A stretch of DNA of 64,000 nucleotides from Lewinellaceae bacterium (GTDB taxonomy: Bacteria > Bacteroidota > Bacteroidia > Chitinophagales > Saprospiraceae). The notes beneath the pieces are model-generated. The model was given only the letters and a program-made list of their open reading frames with translations, was not told where the DNA came from and did no database searches. Of the stretch, positions 1 through 7,963 are shown piece by piece. A program made the position numbers and the translations under genes. Every line of letters starts with the position of its first letter. Position 1 is the first letter of the stretch. The DNA lies in the NCBI GenBank assembly GCA_020636315.1, contig JACJYA010000001.1:186001-250000 (forward strand). The letters run 5' to 3'.

Positions 1-414
1 CGAGACAAAAAACCCTTTATTCTTTTCGTTGGGCTGCAGCAGGTCCCAAAGGTTGCCATACAGGTCTTCAAACACGGCTACTGTTCCGTATTCTTCTTCT
101 TTGGGCGGCCTTACGAATCTGACCTCCCTTGCTCTCAACTTTTCATAATCCCGCCAGAAGTCGTCCGTGAAAAGAAAAAGAAAAACGCGGCCGCCGGCCT
201 GGTTCCCTACGCTTTCCAGTTGATTTTCATTAGCTGCTTTGGCGAACAACAAGGCGCATTCCTGAGCGCCCGGCGGGGCGGCCAGAACCCATCGTTTGTT
301 TTCATCTATGCGGGTATCTTCAACCAGCCTGAAATCCAGCTTTTTGGTGTAGAATTCAATGGCCTCGTCGTAGTCTCTTACGACTAATGCGATGTGTGCT
401 ATTCGCTGTTTCAA
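1..414 (-). CDS. VOC (glyoxalase/bleomycin resistance) family protein, 3' part outside the window
   Basis: The reverse strand reads KQRIAHIALVVRDYDEAIEF, then FRLVEDTRIDENKRWVLAAP and later FEDLYGNLWDLLQP. This is the beta-alpha-beta-beta-beta pattern of the vicinal oxygen chelate fold: an N-terminal metal-ligand His in IAHIALVV and the typical D-x-x-G-N-x-W/L-x-L near the end. About 138 residues are visible and the frame is open to base 1, so the C-terminus lies outside. There is no ATG at the front. TTG at 414 fits the family N-terminus; an in-frame GTG at 441 lies inside a hairpin. VOC proteins include isomerases, dioxygenases and antibiotic-binding proteins, and the substrate cannot be read from the sequence. 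It lies downstream of the thioredoxin-like lipoprotein gene on the same strand, separated by the hairpin at 431-460. Confidence 0.8.
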   Translation of the reverse strand, partial: MKQRIAHIALVVRDYDEAIEFYTKKLDFRLVEDTRIDENKRWVLAAPPGAQECALLFAKAANENQLESVGNQAGGRVFLFLFTDDFWRDYEKLRAREVRFVRPPKEEEYGTVAVFEDLYGNLWDLLQPNEKNKGFFVS

Positions 415-430
415 TGGCTTTTGTTTTTGG

Positions 431-460
431 AAGGAAGGCACTTCCGAAAGTGCCTTCCTT
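431..460 (-). terminator. perfect hairpin after the thioredoxin-like gene
   Basis: AAGGAAGGCACTT and its exact complement form a 13-bp stem with a 4-base loop (CCGA), 17 bases past the stop codon of the reverse-strand gene ending at 478. Neither side has a long T run, so it may be a weak terminator or an RNA end-stabilising hairpin. It also lies just upstream of the VOC start. Confidence 0.5.
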
Positions 461-477
461 CTGCATGCTGGCCGGGT

Positions 478-1500
478 TTATTCAACGCTCTCCCACACCC
501 AGGCACTCATCATATCCTTTCCAATGGCATCTGCCCATTTTTTCTCCGGATGAGCCTTCGCCTGTTTCGCCAGAGCTACCTGTCGGGGTGAAAGTACTGC
601 TTCCGGTGATTTCCCCTGGCCGATCAGGGCATTGGCGCGGGCGGCCTGCAGCGGGAACATGGGCACAAAGCGGTAGGGAGTTTTAGAAAGGTAATATTTG
701 GGTTCCCGGTCCGGGCGGAAGGAGGACTTCGAAACGGCCTTCGCTTGCCCCAGCATAGCAGATGCGGCGGCTTTCTGAGCTTCGTTATGGGTATAGACGC
801 GGTCGGCGCAGCGGGCCTGCTGTCCAGCTTTTACCACTTCCGCAAAAGAAATGGCCTGAGGGTTGTAAGTCACCTGCACCACCTCGCGGCCATCCATGAA
901 ACCGGCCTCTGTGGCAACTACGCCGTCGAGTTGTCCCAGCATCTTTTCACCCGTCCAGAAGCAGTACATAGACAGGGTAGTGGTTTCGGTGCCCTGCTCC
1001 CGGGCCGACAGCTCCTCATAAAGCAACTGCAGGTAGTCGGGGATGGCCTTGCCGCGCCGTTCCAGGGCAAACACCATAGCCTGCACGACGCCCAGCTGAG
1101 AATAGTTGCCGCTGACCCGGGGGATGATATTCAACCTGTCGTGATCGACAATCCGCACCACCGGGTTGTTCCAGGAGGGCTCGTTGTAATAGCGCAGCAC
1201 TTCTGCATCCCTGCCGCCTTTGTTGTTGAAGATGGCCACTGGCACGAAAAGTGTCTCGATGGCCTCTACAATGAGCGGGTGGCTGAGAACATTGTTCCCA
1301 TAGTTGCGGCAGGTGGAGCAGCCGGGCACCTCCTGGAAGAGCAGGAAAACGGGCTTACCTTCCAGAGAGGCCCGCTCGAGGCCCTTGTCGAAATCGCGCA
1401 GCCAGCCAACTTTGCCGAGTTCTTCCGGGGTATTGGAAAGGCCGGGATGACTGCATCCAAAGCACAAAAATAAGACGGGAAAAAATATAGATATACGCAT
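478..1500 (-). CDS. lipoprotein fusing a VPGCxxC thioredoxin-like domain to an MsrA-like domain
   Basis: The 340-residue product begins MRISIFFPVLFLCFGCS, a short lipoprotein-type signal with Cys16 as likely lipidation site (the -3 residue is unusual). The ATG at 1500 was preferred to one at 1569 because the signal starts there. Residues about 45-120 are thioredoxin-like with EVPGCSTCRNYG at the redox position; this matches the VPGUxxT thioredoxin-like (seleno)protein family, here with Cys and no in-frame TGA. The following part, YCFWTGEKMLGQLDGVVATE then VTYNPQAISF, closely resembles peptide methionine sulfoxide reductase A, including the Cys of the GCFW motif (here YCFW). The rest (about 120 residues) has no motif I recognise. 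A role in redox repair of envelope proteins is inferred. Its upstream region is the palindrome array at 1594-1681. Confidence 0.75.
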   Translation of the reverse strand: MRISIFFPVLFLCFGCSHPGLSNTPEELGKVGWLRDFDKGLERASLEGKPVFLLFQEVPGCSTCRNYGNNVLSHPLIVEAIETLFVPVAIFNNKGGRDAEVLRYYNEPSWNNPVVRIVDHDRLNIIPRVSGNYSQLGVVQAMVFALERRGKAIPDYLQLLYEELSAREQGTETTTLSMYCFWTGEKMLGQLDGVVATEAGFMDGREVVQVTYNPQAISFAEVVKAGQQARCADRVYTHNEAQKAAASAMLGQAKAVSKSSFRPDREPKYYLSKTPYRFVPMFPLQAARANALIGQGKSPEAVLSPRQVALAKQAKAHPEKKWADAIGKDMMSAWVWESVE

Positions 1501-1593
1501 AATGAAAAAGGAATTTATCACATCCAATATATCGAATGAAAAGGTACGGAATTGGAGTGGTGCGGACAAGTGGCGGAAATTCGGGGCTTTTCG

Positions 1594-1681
1594 TTACTTT
1601 TATAATCGTTATAAAAGTAATAATCATAAAAGTAACGATTACTTTTGTAATGATTACAAAAGTAATAATTATGTTTGTAAT
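1594..1681. promoter_or_regulatory. array of overlapping palindromes with divergent -7 boxes
   Basis: Three perfect inverted repeats lie in a row: 12-bp arms at 1594-1605/1609-1620, 8-bp arms at 1628-1635/1639-1646 and 14-bp arms at 1638-1651/1653-1666. A looser pair follows at 1653-1660/1674-1681. All reuse the same AAAAGTAA/TTACTTTT word. The array contains Bacteroidota -7 boxes on the forward strand (TACTTTTG at 1640, TATGTTTG at 1670) and on the reverse strand (CAAAAGTA at 1657-1664). It sits between divergent genes starting at 1500 (reverse) and 1795 (forward), so it is probably a shared promoter with operator-like repeats. The regulator is unknown. Confidence 0.6.
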
Positions 1682-1794
1682 GATTTGCAGCCGGGCGAGC
1701 CCGCATCCTCGCCGGAGGTGAAAGTGCAAATCGCGGCCGGAAGAGCGCCTCGTAACTTTTTCCTATTTTCGTCCTTTCCAAAATCCATTTGACT

Positions 1795-4230
1795 ATGCGA
1801 TTCTTTTTACTGGTGCTGTGGTGGAGTGCCTGCTGGCCTGCTTCATTTGCCCAAATACCGACGATATCCGAAAAAACGAATGGTTTTCGGCCCTTTGAAG
1901 GCTTCTTCAAATTTTACTACGACGAAAAAGAGGGTAATATCTGGCTGGAAGTGGATAAATGGGAGGTTGAATTCCTTTACGTCAATTCCCTTACTGGCGG
2001 CCTGGGCTCCAATGATATTGGCCTGGACCGCAATCAACTGGGAGAAAGCCGGGTGGTGAAGTTCCTGCGGTCTGGCCCGAAGGTGTTGCTGCTGGAACCC
2101 AACTTCAGGTTTCGCGCGGAGACGGGCAACCCCGAAGAGCGCAGGGCGGTGGAGGAAGCCTTTGCCCAATCCGTGCTCGGCGGTTTTAAAGTAGAAGCGG
2201 AGGAGGGCGGCCACGTACTGATCGACCTGACGCCCTTCCTGCTGCGCGACGCCCATGGGGTGGCGGAGCGGCTCAAAGACAGAAAGCAGGGCAATTATAA
2301 ACTGGATGAGAAACGCTCGGCCCTCTGGCTGGAGCGCACCAAAAACTTTCCCAAAAACAGTGAATTCGAAGCCCTGCTCACCTTTGAAGGCACCCCGGAG
2401 GGCAGTGAGGTACGCTCGGTGGCCCCTACGCCGGAAGTTTTGTCTCTGCGTATGCACCACAGCTTTGTGGAGTTGCCCGACAGCAATTACCGGCCCCGTG
2501 TCTTTGACCCCCGGTCCGGGTATTACGCATTGAGCTTCCAGGATTACGGCGCTCCTATTGGCCAACCGCTAACCCGCCGTTTCATATATCGGCACCGGCT
2601 GGAAAAGAAAAAACCGGGCCCCAGGATGAGCGAGCCGGTAGAACCGATCATTTATTACCTCGACCGCGGCGTGCCGGAACCCATTAGGTCAGCTCTGATA
2701 GAAGGTGCTTCCTGGTGGAATGAGGCTTTTGAAGTTGCCGGCTACCGCAACGCATTCCAGGTAAAGGAACTACCCGAAGGCGCCGACCCCATGGACGTCC
2801 GTTATAATGTCATCAACTGGGTGCACCGCTCCACCCGAGGCTGGTCTTACGGATCCACCGTTTCTGATCCGAGGACCGGAGAGATCATCAAGGGGCACGT
2901 CCTGCTGGGGTCTCTGCGCGTGCGCCAGGATTACCTGATCGCTCAGGGCCTGATCCAGGCTTATGAAGACGGCAAAACACCGGACCCGCGGCTAGAAGAA
3001 ATGGCCCTGGCGCGGCTGCGGCAGCTTTCGGCTCACGAGGTTGGCCATACCCTGGGCCTTACGCACAACTTTGCCGCCAGCTATAACGACAGGGCTTCGG
3101 TGATGGACTATCCGCATCCCTACATTACCCTTGACGATAAGGGGGAAATGGACTTTTCCCAGGCCTACGATACCGGCATCGGCGAGTGGGACAAGCGGGC
3201 CATCCTATACGGTTATCAGGATTTCCCGGAAGGAACAGGTGAGGCGGCGGCGCTGGAAAGCATTTTGCGTGAAACCGTGGGCATCGGCCTGAAGTTCATC
3301 TCCGACGAAGGCGCCCGCCCGGCGGGTGGCGGCCATCCCTATGCCCACCTCTGGGACAATGGAGCCTCGGCGGTGGAGGAACTCGAACGGCTGATGGAAG
3401 TCCGAAGAAAAGCACTTGAGGAATTTGGAGAGAAGAACATTCCCGAAGGCTTACCCCTGGCTACCCTGGAAGACGTGCTCGTCCCCCTTTACTTTGCTCA
3501 CCGCTATCAGGTGGAGGCGGTAACCAAACTCATCGGAGGCGTAGAATATTCCTACGCCGTCCGGGGAGACGGGCAGGAAACGGTAACCGGGATAGTACCT
3601 CCTGAACAACAGGTTCAGGCGTTGAAGGCGCTCGTGGGAACCCTCCGGCCCGGGCATCTGGCCCTTCCCGAATCGACACTCGATGCAGTGCCGCCCCGGC
3701 CGGCCGGTTATCACCGGGGCCGGGAACTATTCAAAACCTATAACGGCGGGATCGGCCTCGATGGCCTGGCTGCCGCCGAAAGTTCGCTCAACCACACCAT
3801 ACAGCTCATGCTCAATCCCCAGCGGCTCGCCCGCCTGGTGGAGCAGCACGCCCGGGATGAAGAACAGCCCAGCGTCAATTATCTCATCGAGGAAATGCTC
3901 ACCGCCGTGCAGGTTTATAGTGATCAGAGCCCTCTGGAAAAGCAGATCGCCCGCATCGGAGAAAAACTGATCCTGCACCAGTTGCTTCGCCTGGCAAAGG
4001 GCGATGAGGTGATGTCGCAGGTATCTGCGATCGCGATGTTCAAGGTAAACCAGCTTGAGGATTATGTGAGCATTCTCCCGGATAAGGAATCGGATGTAGA
4101 ACAACAGGCACATTATCTATATATGCTGGAGCAGATCCGGCGCTTCCGGAATAACCCGGAGGCCTGGAAAATGCCCGAGGCCCTGCCCCTGCCCGACGGA
4201 GCGCCGATCGGATGCGGGAGGAGAGAATAG
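1795..4230 (+). CDS. secreted zinc-dependent metalloprotease (DUF5117/DUF4953 type)
   Basis: The 811-residue protein starts at the ATG at 1795 (a TTG two codons earlier is less likely) with signal peptide MRFFLLVLWWSACWPASFAQ, so it is exported. The extended zincin site HEVGHTLGLTHNF begins at His414, giving His414, His418 and His424 as zinc ligands and Glu415 as catalytic base; a downstream SVMDYPHP supplies the Met turn. The layout, with a beta-rich N-terminal part before the protease domain and a long helical C-terminus, matches the DUF5117/DUF4953 metalloproteases common in Bacteroidota. Most such proteins are uncharacterised; degradation of extracellular or periplasmic protein is inferred. 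It is transcribed away from the thioredoxin-like lipoprotein, from the palindrome array. Codon use is GC-rich, as in most of the window. Confidence 0.88.
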   Translation: MRFFLLVLWWSACWPASFAQIPTISEKTNGFRPFEGFFKFYYDEKEGNIWLEVDKWEVEFLYVNSLTGGLGSNDIGLDRNQLGESRVVKFLRSGPKVLLLEPNFRFRAETGNPEERRAVEEAFAQSVLGGFKVEAEEGGHVLIDLTPFLLRDAHGVAERLKDRKQGNYKLDEKRSALWLERTKNFPKNSEFEALLTFEGTPEGSEVRSVAPTPEVLSLRMHHSFVELPDSNYRPRVFDPRSGYYALSFQDYGAPIGQPLTRRFIYRHRLEKKKPGPRMSEPVEPIIYYLDRGVPEPIRSALIEGASWWNEAFEVAGYRNAFQVKELPEGADPMDVRYNVINWVHRSTRGWSYGSTVSDPRTGEIIKGHVLLGSLRVRQDYLIAQGLIQAYEDGKTPDPRLEEMALARLRQLSAHEVGHTLGLTHNFAASYNDRASVMDYPHPYITLDDKGEMDFSQAYDTGIGEWDKRAILYGYQDFPEGTGEAAALESILRETVGIGLKFISDEGARPAGGGHPYAHLWDNGASAVEELERLMEVRRKALEEFGEKNIPEGLPLATLEDVLVPLYFAHRYQVEAVTKLIGGVEYSYAVRGDGQETVTGIVPPEQQVQALKALVGTLRPGHLALPESTLDAVPPRPAGYHRGRELFKTYNGGIGLDGLAAAESSLNHTIQLMLNPQRLARLVEQHARDEEQPSVNYLIEEMLTAVQVYSDQSPLEKQIARIGEKLILHQLLRLAKGDEVMSQVSAIAMFKVNQLEDYVSILPDKESDVEQQAHYLYMLEQIRRFRNNPEAWKMPEALPLPDGAPIGCGRRE

Positions 4231-4417
4231 GAGTAGAAAGCGGAGATCAGAGCGTTGAGAGCAGAGATCAGGGTGCGGGGGCTGGATGCCGGCTTGTGCG
4301 GCTACTAATACATTTACCTGTAATAAACGATATTTCATCTGACAGGCACGCTCCAGAAGTTTTGCCAGATCTTACGATATTTGCATTTTTCCTCCGGTGT
4401 TAACATCTATAAAAATT

Positions 4418-5938
4418 ATGGTAGAGATTAAGCATAGGAAGCCACTTGGGATTAAATTAATTTTTCAATCTTTTGTTTTGCTTTTTATTGGTTCTTGTTC
4501 CTTCCTGCCTAAGGGTTCAATAACCCACAACGTTAATGCAGGTTGCATTAGCCCAAAAGAAAAAGAATCAGTTGAAAGAAAAGTTCAACTAGAGAGTGGA
4601 ATGCGTGGGCAAGTGAAGTTTTTGGGAGAGCCGGAAAATTTCAGCTCCATAACAAACAAAATGTCAGAGTATAATATTCCGGCATTATCTCTTGCTTTGA
4701 TAAATAAGGGTGAGATTGAATGGGCAGACATTTATCAAAATGTGAATTTTCCCGAAGAACAAAAACTGGATTGTACGAGCATTTTCCAGGCCGCATCACT
4801 GTCTAAACCAGTAACGTTTCTAGCGGCAGTACGTATGCATGCTGCTGGTGAAATAGACCTGGATAAAAATATCCAAAATTACCTGAAGGATTTTGTATTA
4901 CCCCAGGGTAAACAAACAGCAGAGAACCCGGTTACGTTTCGCAATATTTTCTCTCATACTTCAGGAATCACTGCTGGTGGATATGAGGGATACGCTAAAG
5001 ATGTCGCCTTACCCTCAGATCTGGATATTTTAAGGGGGAGTGCCGGGGTCAATTCCCCCGCAATAGAAGTCGTCACACCACCTAATGAAACACTGGCTTA
5101 TTCCGGTGGCGCCTACACATTAGCTGAAGTGGCTCTTCAAGACATATACAGTGAGGAGTTCTCGAACATCATGAATAAATGGATTCTTGTACCTGCCGGA
5201 ATGAATCACTCTGAGTTCACACAACCCTTACTCGCCTCGAGGGCTGATCAGGTAGCAAAAGGTTACACTCAATCAGGGAAGGTTTTAGATGGTGGCTGGC
5301 GAAACTATCCAGAGCAGGCTGCAGCCGGGCTTTGGAGCAACTCTATTGATATGGCTAAATTTCTAATTGAAATTTATAAGGCCTATCAGGGCAAAAGCCC
5401 GATATTTTCACAGGCCGATATTAAATCGATAATAAGCCAGGAACGAGACGGCCAGGTTTATGGATTCATACTGAACCGGTCTGGTGATGATATTTCTATC
5501 ACCCACTACGGAGGAAATGCAGGTTACCGTACAGGAATGACAATAAGCCTTACAAGCGGAAATGGTTTGGCCTATTTGACCAATTCGGATAATGGTGGGG
5601 CGCTGGGGAATGAACTCCTTTTATCTGCCGCCCAGGTATATAACTGGCAGCATTTTAAGCAAACTAATGCTCAGCGGGAACAGGTAAGTTCAGAAGTTCT
5701 GAAAGGGTTGTCGGGTGAATACAAGTGGAACGATCAAATAGATCTTTCTATCAGATATGATGCGAGCCATAACCTGATTTCACTAATTTTTCCTAATGGG
5801 GACGAGTATAAGCTTACCCCAATTGTTGGCGATGAACTTGATTTTATTCATCCAAATACCGGTGTCAAAGTCACGTTTTTAATGAAGGATGACTTCCGGT
5901 CTTTCACCCTCTATGGGCAAACTGCTGTGAAATTGTAA
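4418..5938 (+). CDS. serine hydrolase lipoprotein, class C beta-lactamase fold
   Basis: The 506-residue product begins at ATG 4418, chosen over a GTG at 4397 because it gives a normal signal. LLFIGSC is a lipobox, so it is a lipoprotein. The catalytic tetrad SLSK begins at Ser127 (Ser127, Lys130). LAYSGGAYTLAEVA supplies the Tyr motif and THYGGNAGY the third, HxG-type motif. This is the layout of class C beta-lactamase-related hydrolases (esterases, D-aminopeptidases, D,D-peptidases), and a small beta-rich C-terminal domain follows. The substrate is unknown. The gene is markedly AT-richer than its neighbours, with many AAT, ATA and TTA codons, which suggests recent acquisition. The 187 bases before it contain the direct repeat GAGATCAG and no clear promoter. 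Confidence 0.85.
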   Translation: MVEIKHRKPLGIKLIFQSFVLLFIGSCSFLPKGSITHNVNAGCISPKEKESVERKVQLESGMRGQVKFLGEPENFSSITNKMSEYNIPALSLALINKGEIEWADIYQNVNFPEEQKLDCTSIFQAASLSKPVTFLAAVRMHAAGEIDLDKNIQNYLKDFVLPQGKQTAENPVTFRNIFSHTSGITAGGYEGYAKDVALPSDLDILRGSAGVNSPAIEVVTPPNETLAYSGGAYTLAEVALQDIYSEEFSNIMNKWILVPAGMNHSEFTQPLLASRADQVAKGYTQSGKVLDGGWRNYPEQAAAGLWSNSIDMAKFLIEIYKAYQGKSPIFSQADIKSIISQERDGQVYGFILNRSGDDISITHYGGNAGYRTGMTISLTSGNGLAYLTNSDNGGALGNELLLSAAQVYNWQHFKQTNAQREQVSSEVLKGLSGEYKWNDQIDLSIRYDASHNLISLIFPNGDEYKLTPIVGDELDFIHPNTGVKVTFLMKDDFRSFTLYGQTAVKL

Positions 5939-6101
5939 TTCGACGCAGATGCTAAATAGCATTAAAACGACTTCAAATTTAGGTTGTTGCAATTTTTTCA
6001 CTTTACTCTCCACTCCCTGCCCCGTAAAAATCCCCGTGCGATATTTTTACTGTTTTTCAGCAAGTTACGTTTTTCGACAAGTACTTTTTTTTAGGAAAGG
6101 C

Positions 6102-6132
6102 TTGGTTATTGCGTAAAAGAGATTTACCTTTG
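6102..6132 (+). promoter_or_regulatory. Bacteroidota-type promoter of the rplM-rpsI-rpsB-tsf operon
   Basis: TTG at 6102-6104 and TACCTTTG at 6125-6132 are separated by 20 bases, matching the primary sigma consensus TTG-N17-23-TAnnTTTG of this phylum. The predicted start of transcription is near 6139, which leaves a leader of about 68 bases before rplM. The leader can form small hairpins (for example GCCT/AGGC at 6138-6151) and could carry autoregulation by a ribosomal protein; that is inference. Confidence 0.7.
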
Positions 6133-6206
6133 CACCTGCCTTTTCGGAGGCGGCCCGATCAACCCTGATTTTGGGGTAAGATTGCTCACATTTAAAAACA
6201 AGAAAA

Positions 6207-6650
6207 GTGGATACGCTAAGCTATAAAACGCAATCGGCAAAGAAAGAAGAAGTGGAGCGTAAGTGGTACGTCGTTGACGCGGAAGGGGAAGTCGTCGGAC
6301 GCCTCTGCACCAGGATCGCTGCGGTCCTTCGCGGTAAGCACAAACCCTCCTATACGCCTCATGTTGACTGTGGCGACCACGTGATCGTGATCAACGCAGG
6401 CAAAGTGCGCTTCACCGGCAACAAACTGAGCCAGAAGGAATATCAAACTTATTCCGGCTACCCGGGAGGCCAGAAGTCAACGTCTGCAAAGGAAATGCTC
6501 AAAAATAAGCCTGTCAGGGTGGTTGAGATGGCAGTAAAAGGCATGTTGCCCAAGAACCGCCTCGGCCGGCAGATGTATAAGAAACTGCACGTTTATGAAG
6601 GTGCCGAGCACCCGCATGAAGCGCAGAAGCCGGAACCATTTAATTTCTAA
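6207..6650 (+). CDS. rplM: 50S ribosomal protein L13 (uL13)
   Basis: The 147-residue product carries the L13 signature: KWYVVDAEGEVVGRLCTRIA, then GDHVIVINAGKVRFTGNK and VKGMLPKNRLGRQMYKKLHV. L13 is an early-assembly protein of the large subunit. The start is GTG at 6207, because no ATG precedes the conserved region in frame; a short leader of about 16 residues (MDTLSYKTQSAKKEEV) precedes the core, as is usual in Bacteroidota. The upstream sequence is A-rich without a strong Shine-Dalgarno, also normal here. It is the first gene of the four-gene run rplM-rpsI-rpsB-tsf, under the promoter at 6102-6132. Confidence 0.98.
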   Translation: MDTLSYKTQSAKKEEVERKWYVVDAEGEVVGRLCTRIAAVLRGKHKPSYTPHVDCGDHVIVINAGKVRFTGNKLSQKEYQTYSGYPGGQKSTSAKEMLKNKPVRVVEMAVKGMLPKNRLGRQMYKKLHVYEGAEHPHEAQKPEPFNF

Positions 6651-6728
6651 TCAGATTTTCCTGGCAGTGGCAGCACCAGTCGATAGCCTGCCTGGCCAGC
6701 ATAAAAAGAAGGTAAAGCTCGAAGATAT

Positions 6729-7115
6729 ATGGAAATGATCAATGCCATCGGGAGGAGAAAGTCATCTGTCGCCCGCGTCTATCTGACCAAGGGAGAAGGT
6801 AAGATTACCATCAACGACAAAGACTACAAAGAGTATTTCCCCCAGGTCCACATTCAGCAGAACATCACCTCCCCGTTCAAGACGGTGGAAGTAGAAAATA
6901 TCTACGACCTGAAAGTCAACGTTGACGGAGGAGGGTTTAAAGGGCAGGCGGAAGCCGTGCGCATGGCCATTGCCCGCGCTTTGGTGAAACTGAACGAAGA
7001 TTTCCGCAAGCCGCTGAAAGACAAGAAATACCTAACGCGCGACGCCCGCGAAGTGGAACGCAAGAAATACGGCAAGCCCAAGGCCCGTAAGAGCTTCCAG
7101 TTCAGCAAGCGTTAA
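6729..7115 (+). CDS. rpsI: 30S ribosomal protein S9 (uS9)
   Basis: The 128-residue product starts MEMINAIGRRKSSVARVYL and ends KARKSFQFSKR; both are hallmarks of S9, whose basic C-terminal tail reaches the P-site tRNA. The GGGFKGQAEAVRMAIARAL segment is the conserved core. The start is ATG 6729 (ATG 6735 is also possible). The gene is 78 bases after rplM, the universal L13-S9 pair. The spacer can fold through CTGGC/GCCAG, but nothing suggests an internal terminator. Confidence 0.98.
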   Translation: MEMINAIGRRKSSVARVYLTKGEGKITINDKDYKEYFPQVHIQQNITSPFKTVEVENIYDLKVNVDGGGFKGQAEAVRMAIARALVKLNEDFRKPLKDKKYLTRDAREVERKKYGKPKARKSFQFSKR

Positions 7116-7134
7116 TTTTTGTTTTCAAATGCCG

Positions 7135-7165
7135 GCGCCCGGTGAGCCGCATTCCCTCCGGGCGC
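7135..7165 (+). promoter_or_regulatory. GC-rich hairpin between rpsI and rpsB
   Basis: GCGCCCGG (7135-7142) pairs with CCGGGCGC (7158-7165) across a 15-base loop, starting 20 bases after the rpsI stop and ending 35 bases before rpsB. No T run follows, so it is more likely a processing or regulatory structure (rpsB is S2-autoregulated in other bacteria) than a terminator. The role is inferred. Confidence 0.45.
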
Positions 7166-7199
7166 TACTTACTAATTTCAAATTAAGAGCATAATAATA

Positions 7200-7919
7200 A
7201 TGGAAAAGCCTACATATAAAGACCTGTTGGATGCCGGTGTCCACTTCGGGCACCTCAAAAAGAAGTGGAACCCCAAAATGGCTCCCTATATCTTCATGGA
7301 GCGCAAAGGTATCCACATCATCGACCTGAACCGCACGCTCGAATCCCTGGAGCGCGCGGGTAACGCCGCCCGCAGCATCGCCCGCGCCGGCAAGAAGATC
7401 ATGTTCGTCGCCACCAAGAAGCAGGCCAGAGACATCGTTGCCAATGCTGCCCGCAGCGTAGGGATGCCCTTTGTGACCGACCGCTGGCTGGGGGGTATGA
7501 TGACCAACTTCTCTACCATCCGCCGTTCGGTAAAGAAGATGAACAACATCGACCGCATGCTGCAGGACGGCACCCTGTCCAACGTCACCAAGAAGGAGCG
7601 CCTCACCCTGACCCGGGAGCGCAACAAACTGGAGCGCGTACTGGGAGGGATCGCCAACCTGAACCGCCTGCCTTCGGCCATCTTCATCGTGGATATCCAC
7701 CACGAACACATCGCTGTGGCGGAAGCTCACAAACTGGGCCTCAAAACCTTCGGCATCGTCGATACCAATTCGGACCCCAATGAGGTTGATTACGCCATCC
7801 CCGCCAATGACGATGCTTCCAAGTCGGTGTCGATCATTACCAAATACATCGCGGAGTGCATCCGCCAGGGGCTGGAAGAGCGGGAACGCAATAAGGCCGA
7901 AAAAGAATCGGCTAAATAA
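7200..7919 (+). CDS. rpsB: 30S ribosomal protein S2 (uS2)
   Basis: The 239-residue product has the S2 N-terminus PTYKDLLDAGVHFGHLKKKW, followed by RKGIHIIDLNRT, DRWLGGMMTNF and FGIVDTNSDPNEVDYAIPAN, all diagnostic for S2. S2 joins the small subunit late, at the head-body junction, with S1. Length fits the family. ATG 7200 follows an AATAATA-rich leader. The gene is third in the operon and is followed after 44 bases by tsf, the usual bacterial pairing of S2 with elongation factor Ts. Confidence 0.98.
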   Translation: MEKPTYKDLLDAGVHFGHLKKKWNPKMAPYIFMERKGIHIIDLNRTLESLERAGNAARSIARAGKKIMFVATKKQARDIVANAARSVGMPFVTDRWLGGMMTNFSTIRRSVKKMNNIDRMLQDGTLSNVTKKERLTLTRERNKLERVLGGIANLNRLPSAIFIVDIHHEHIAVAEAHKLGLKTFGIVDTNSDPNEVDYAIPANDDASKSVSIITKYIAECIRQGLEERERNKAEKESAK

Positions 7920-7963
7920 GGGATAAAGAATACCATTACCATAAAAAATCAACGGACTGAATA

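Noticed and set aside
1594..1690. CRISPR-like array
   Set aside because: Repeat words are short, overlapping and palindromic with no spacers of constant length and no cas genes.
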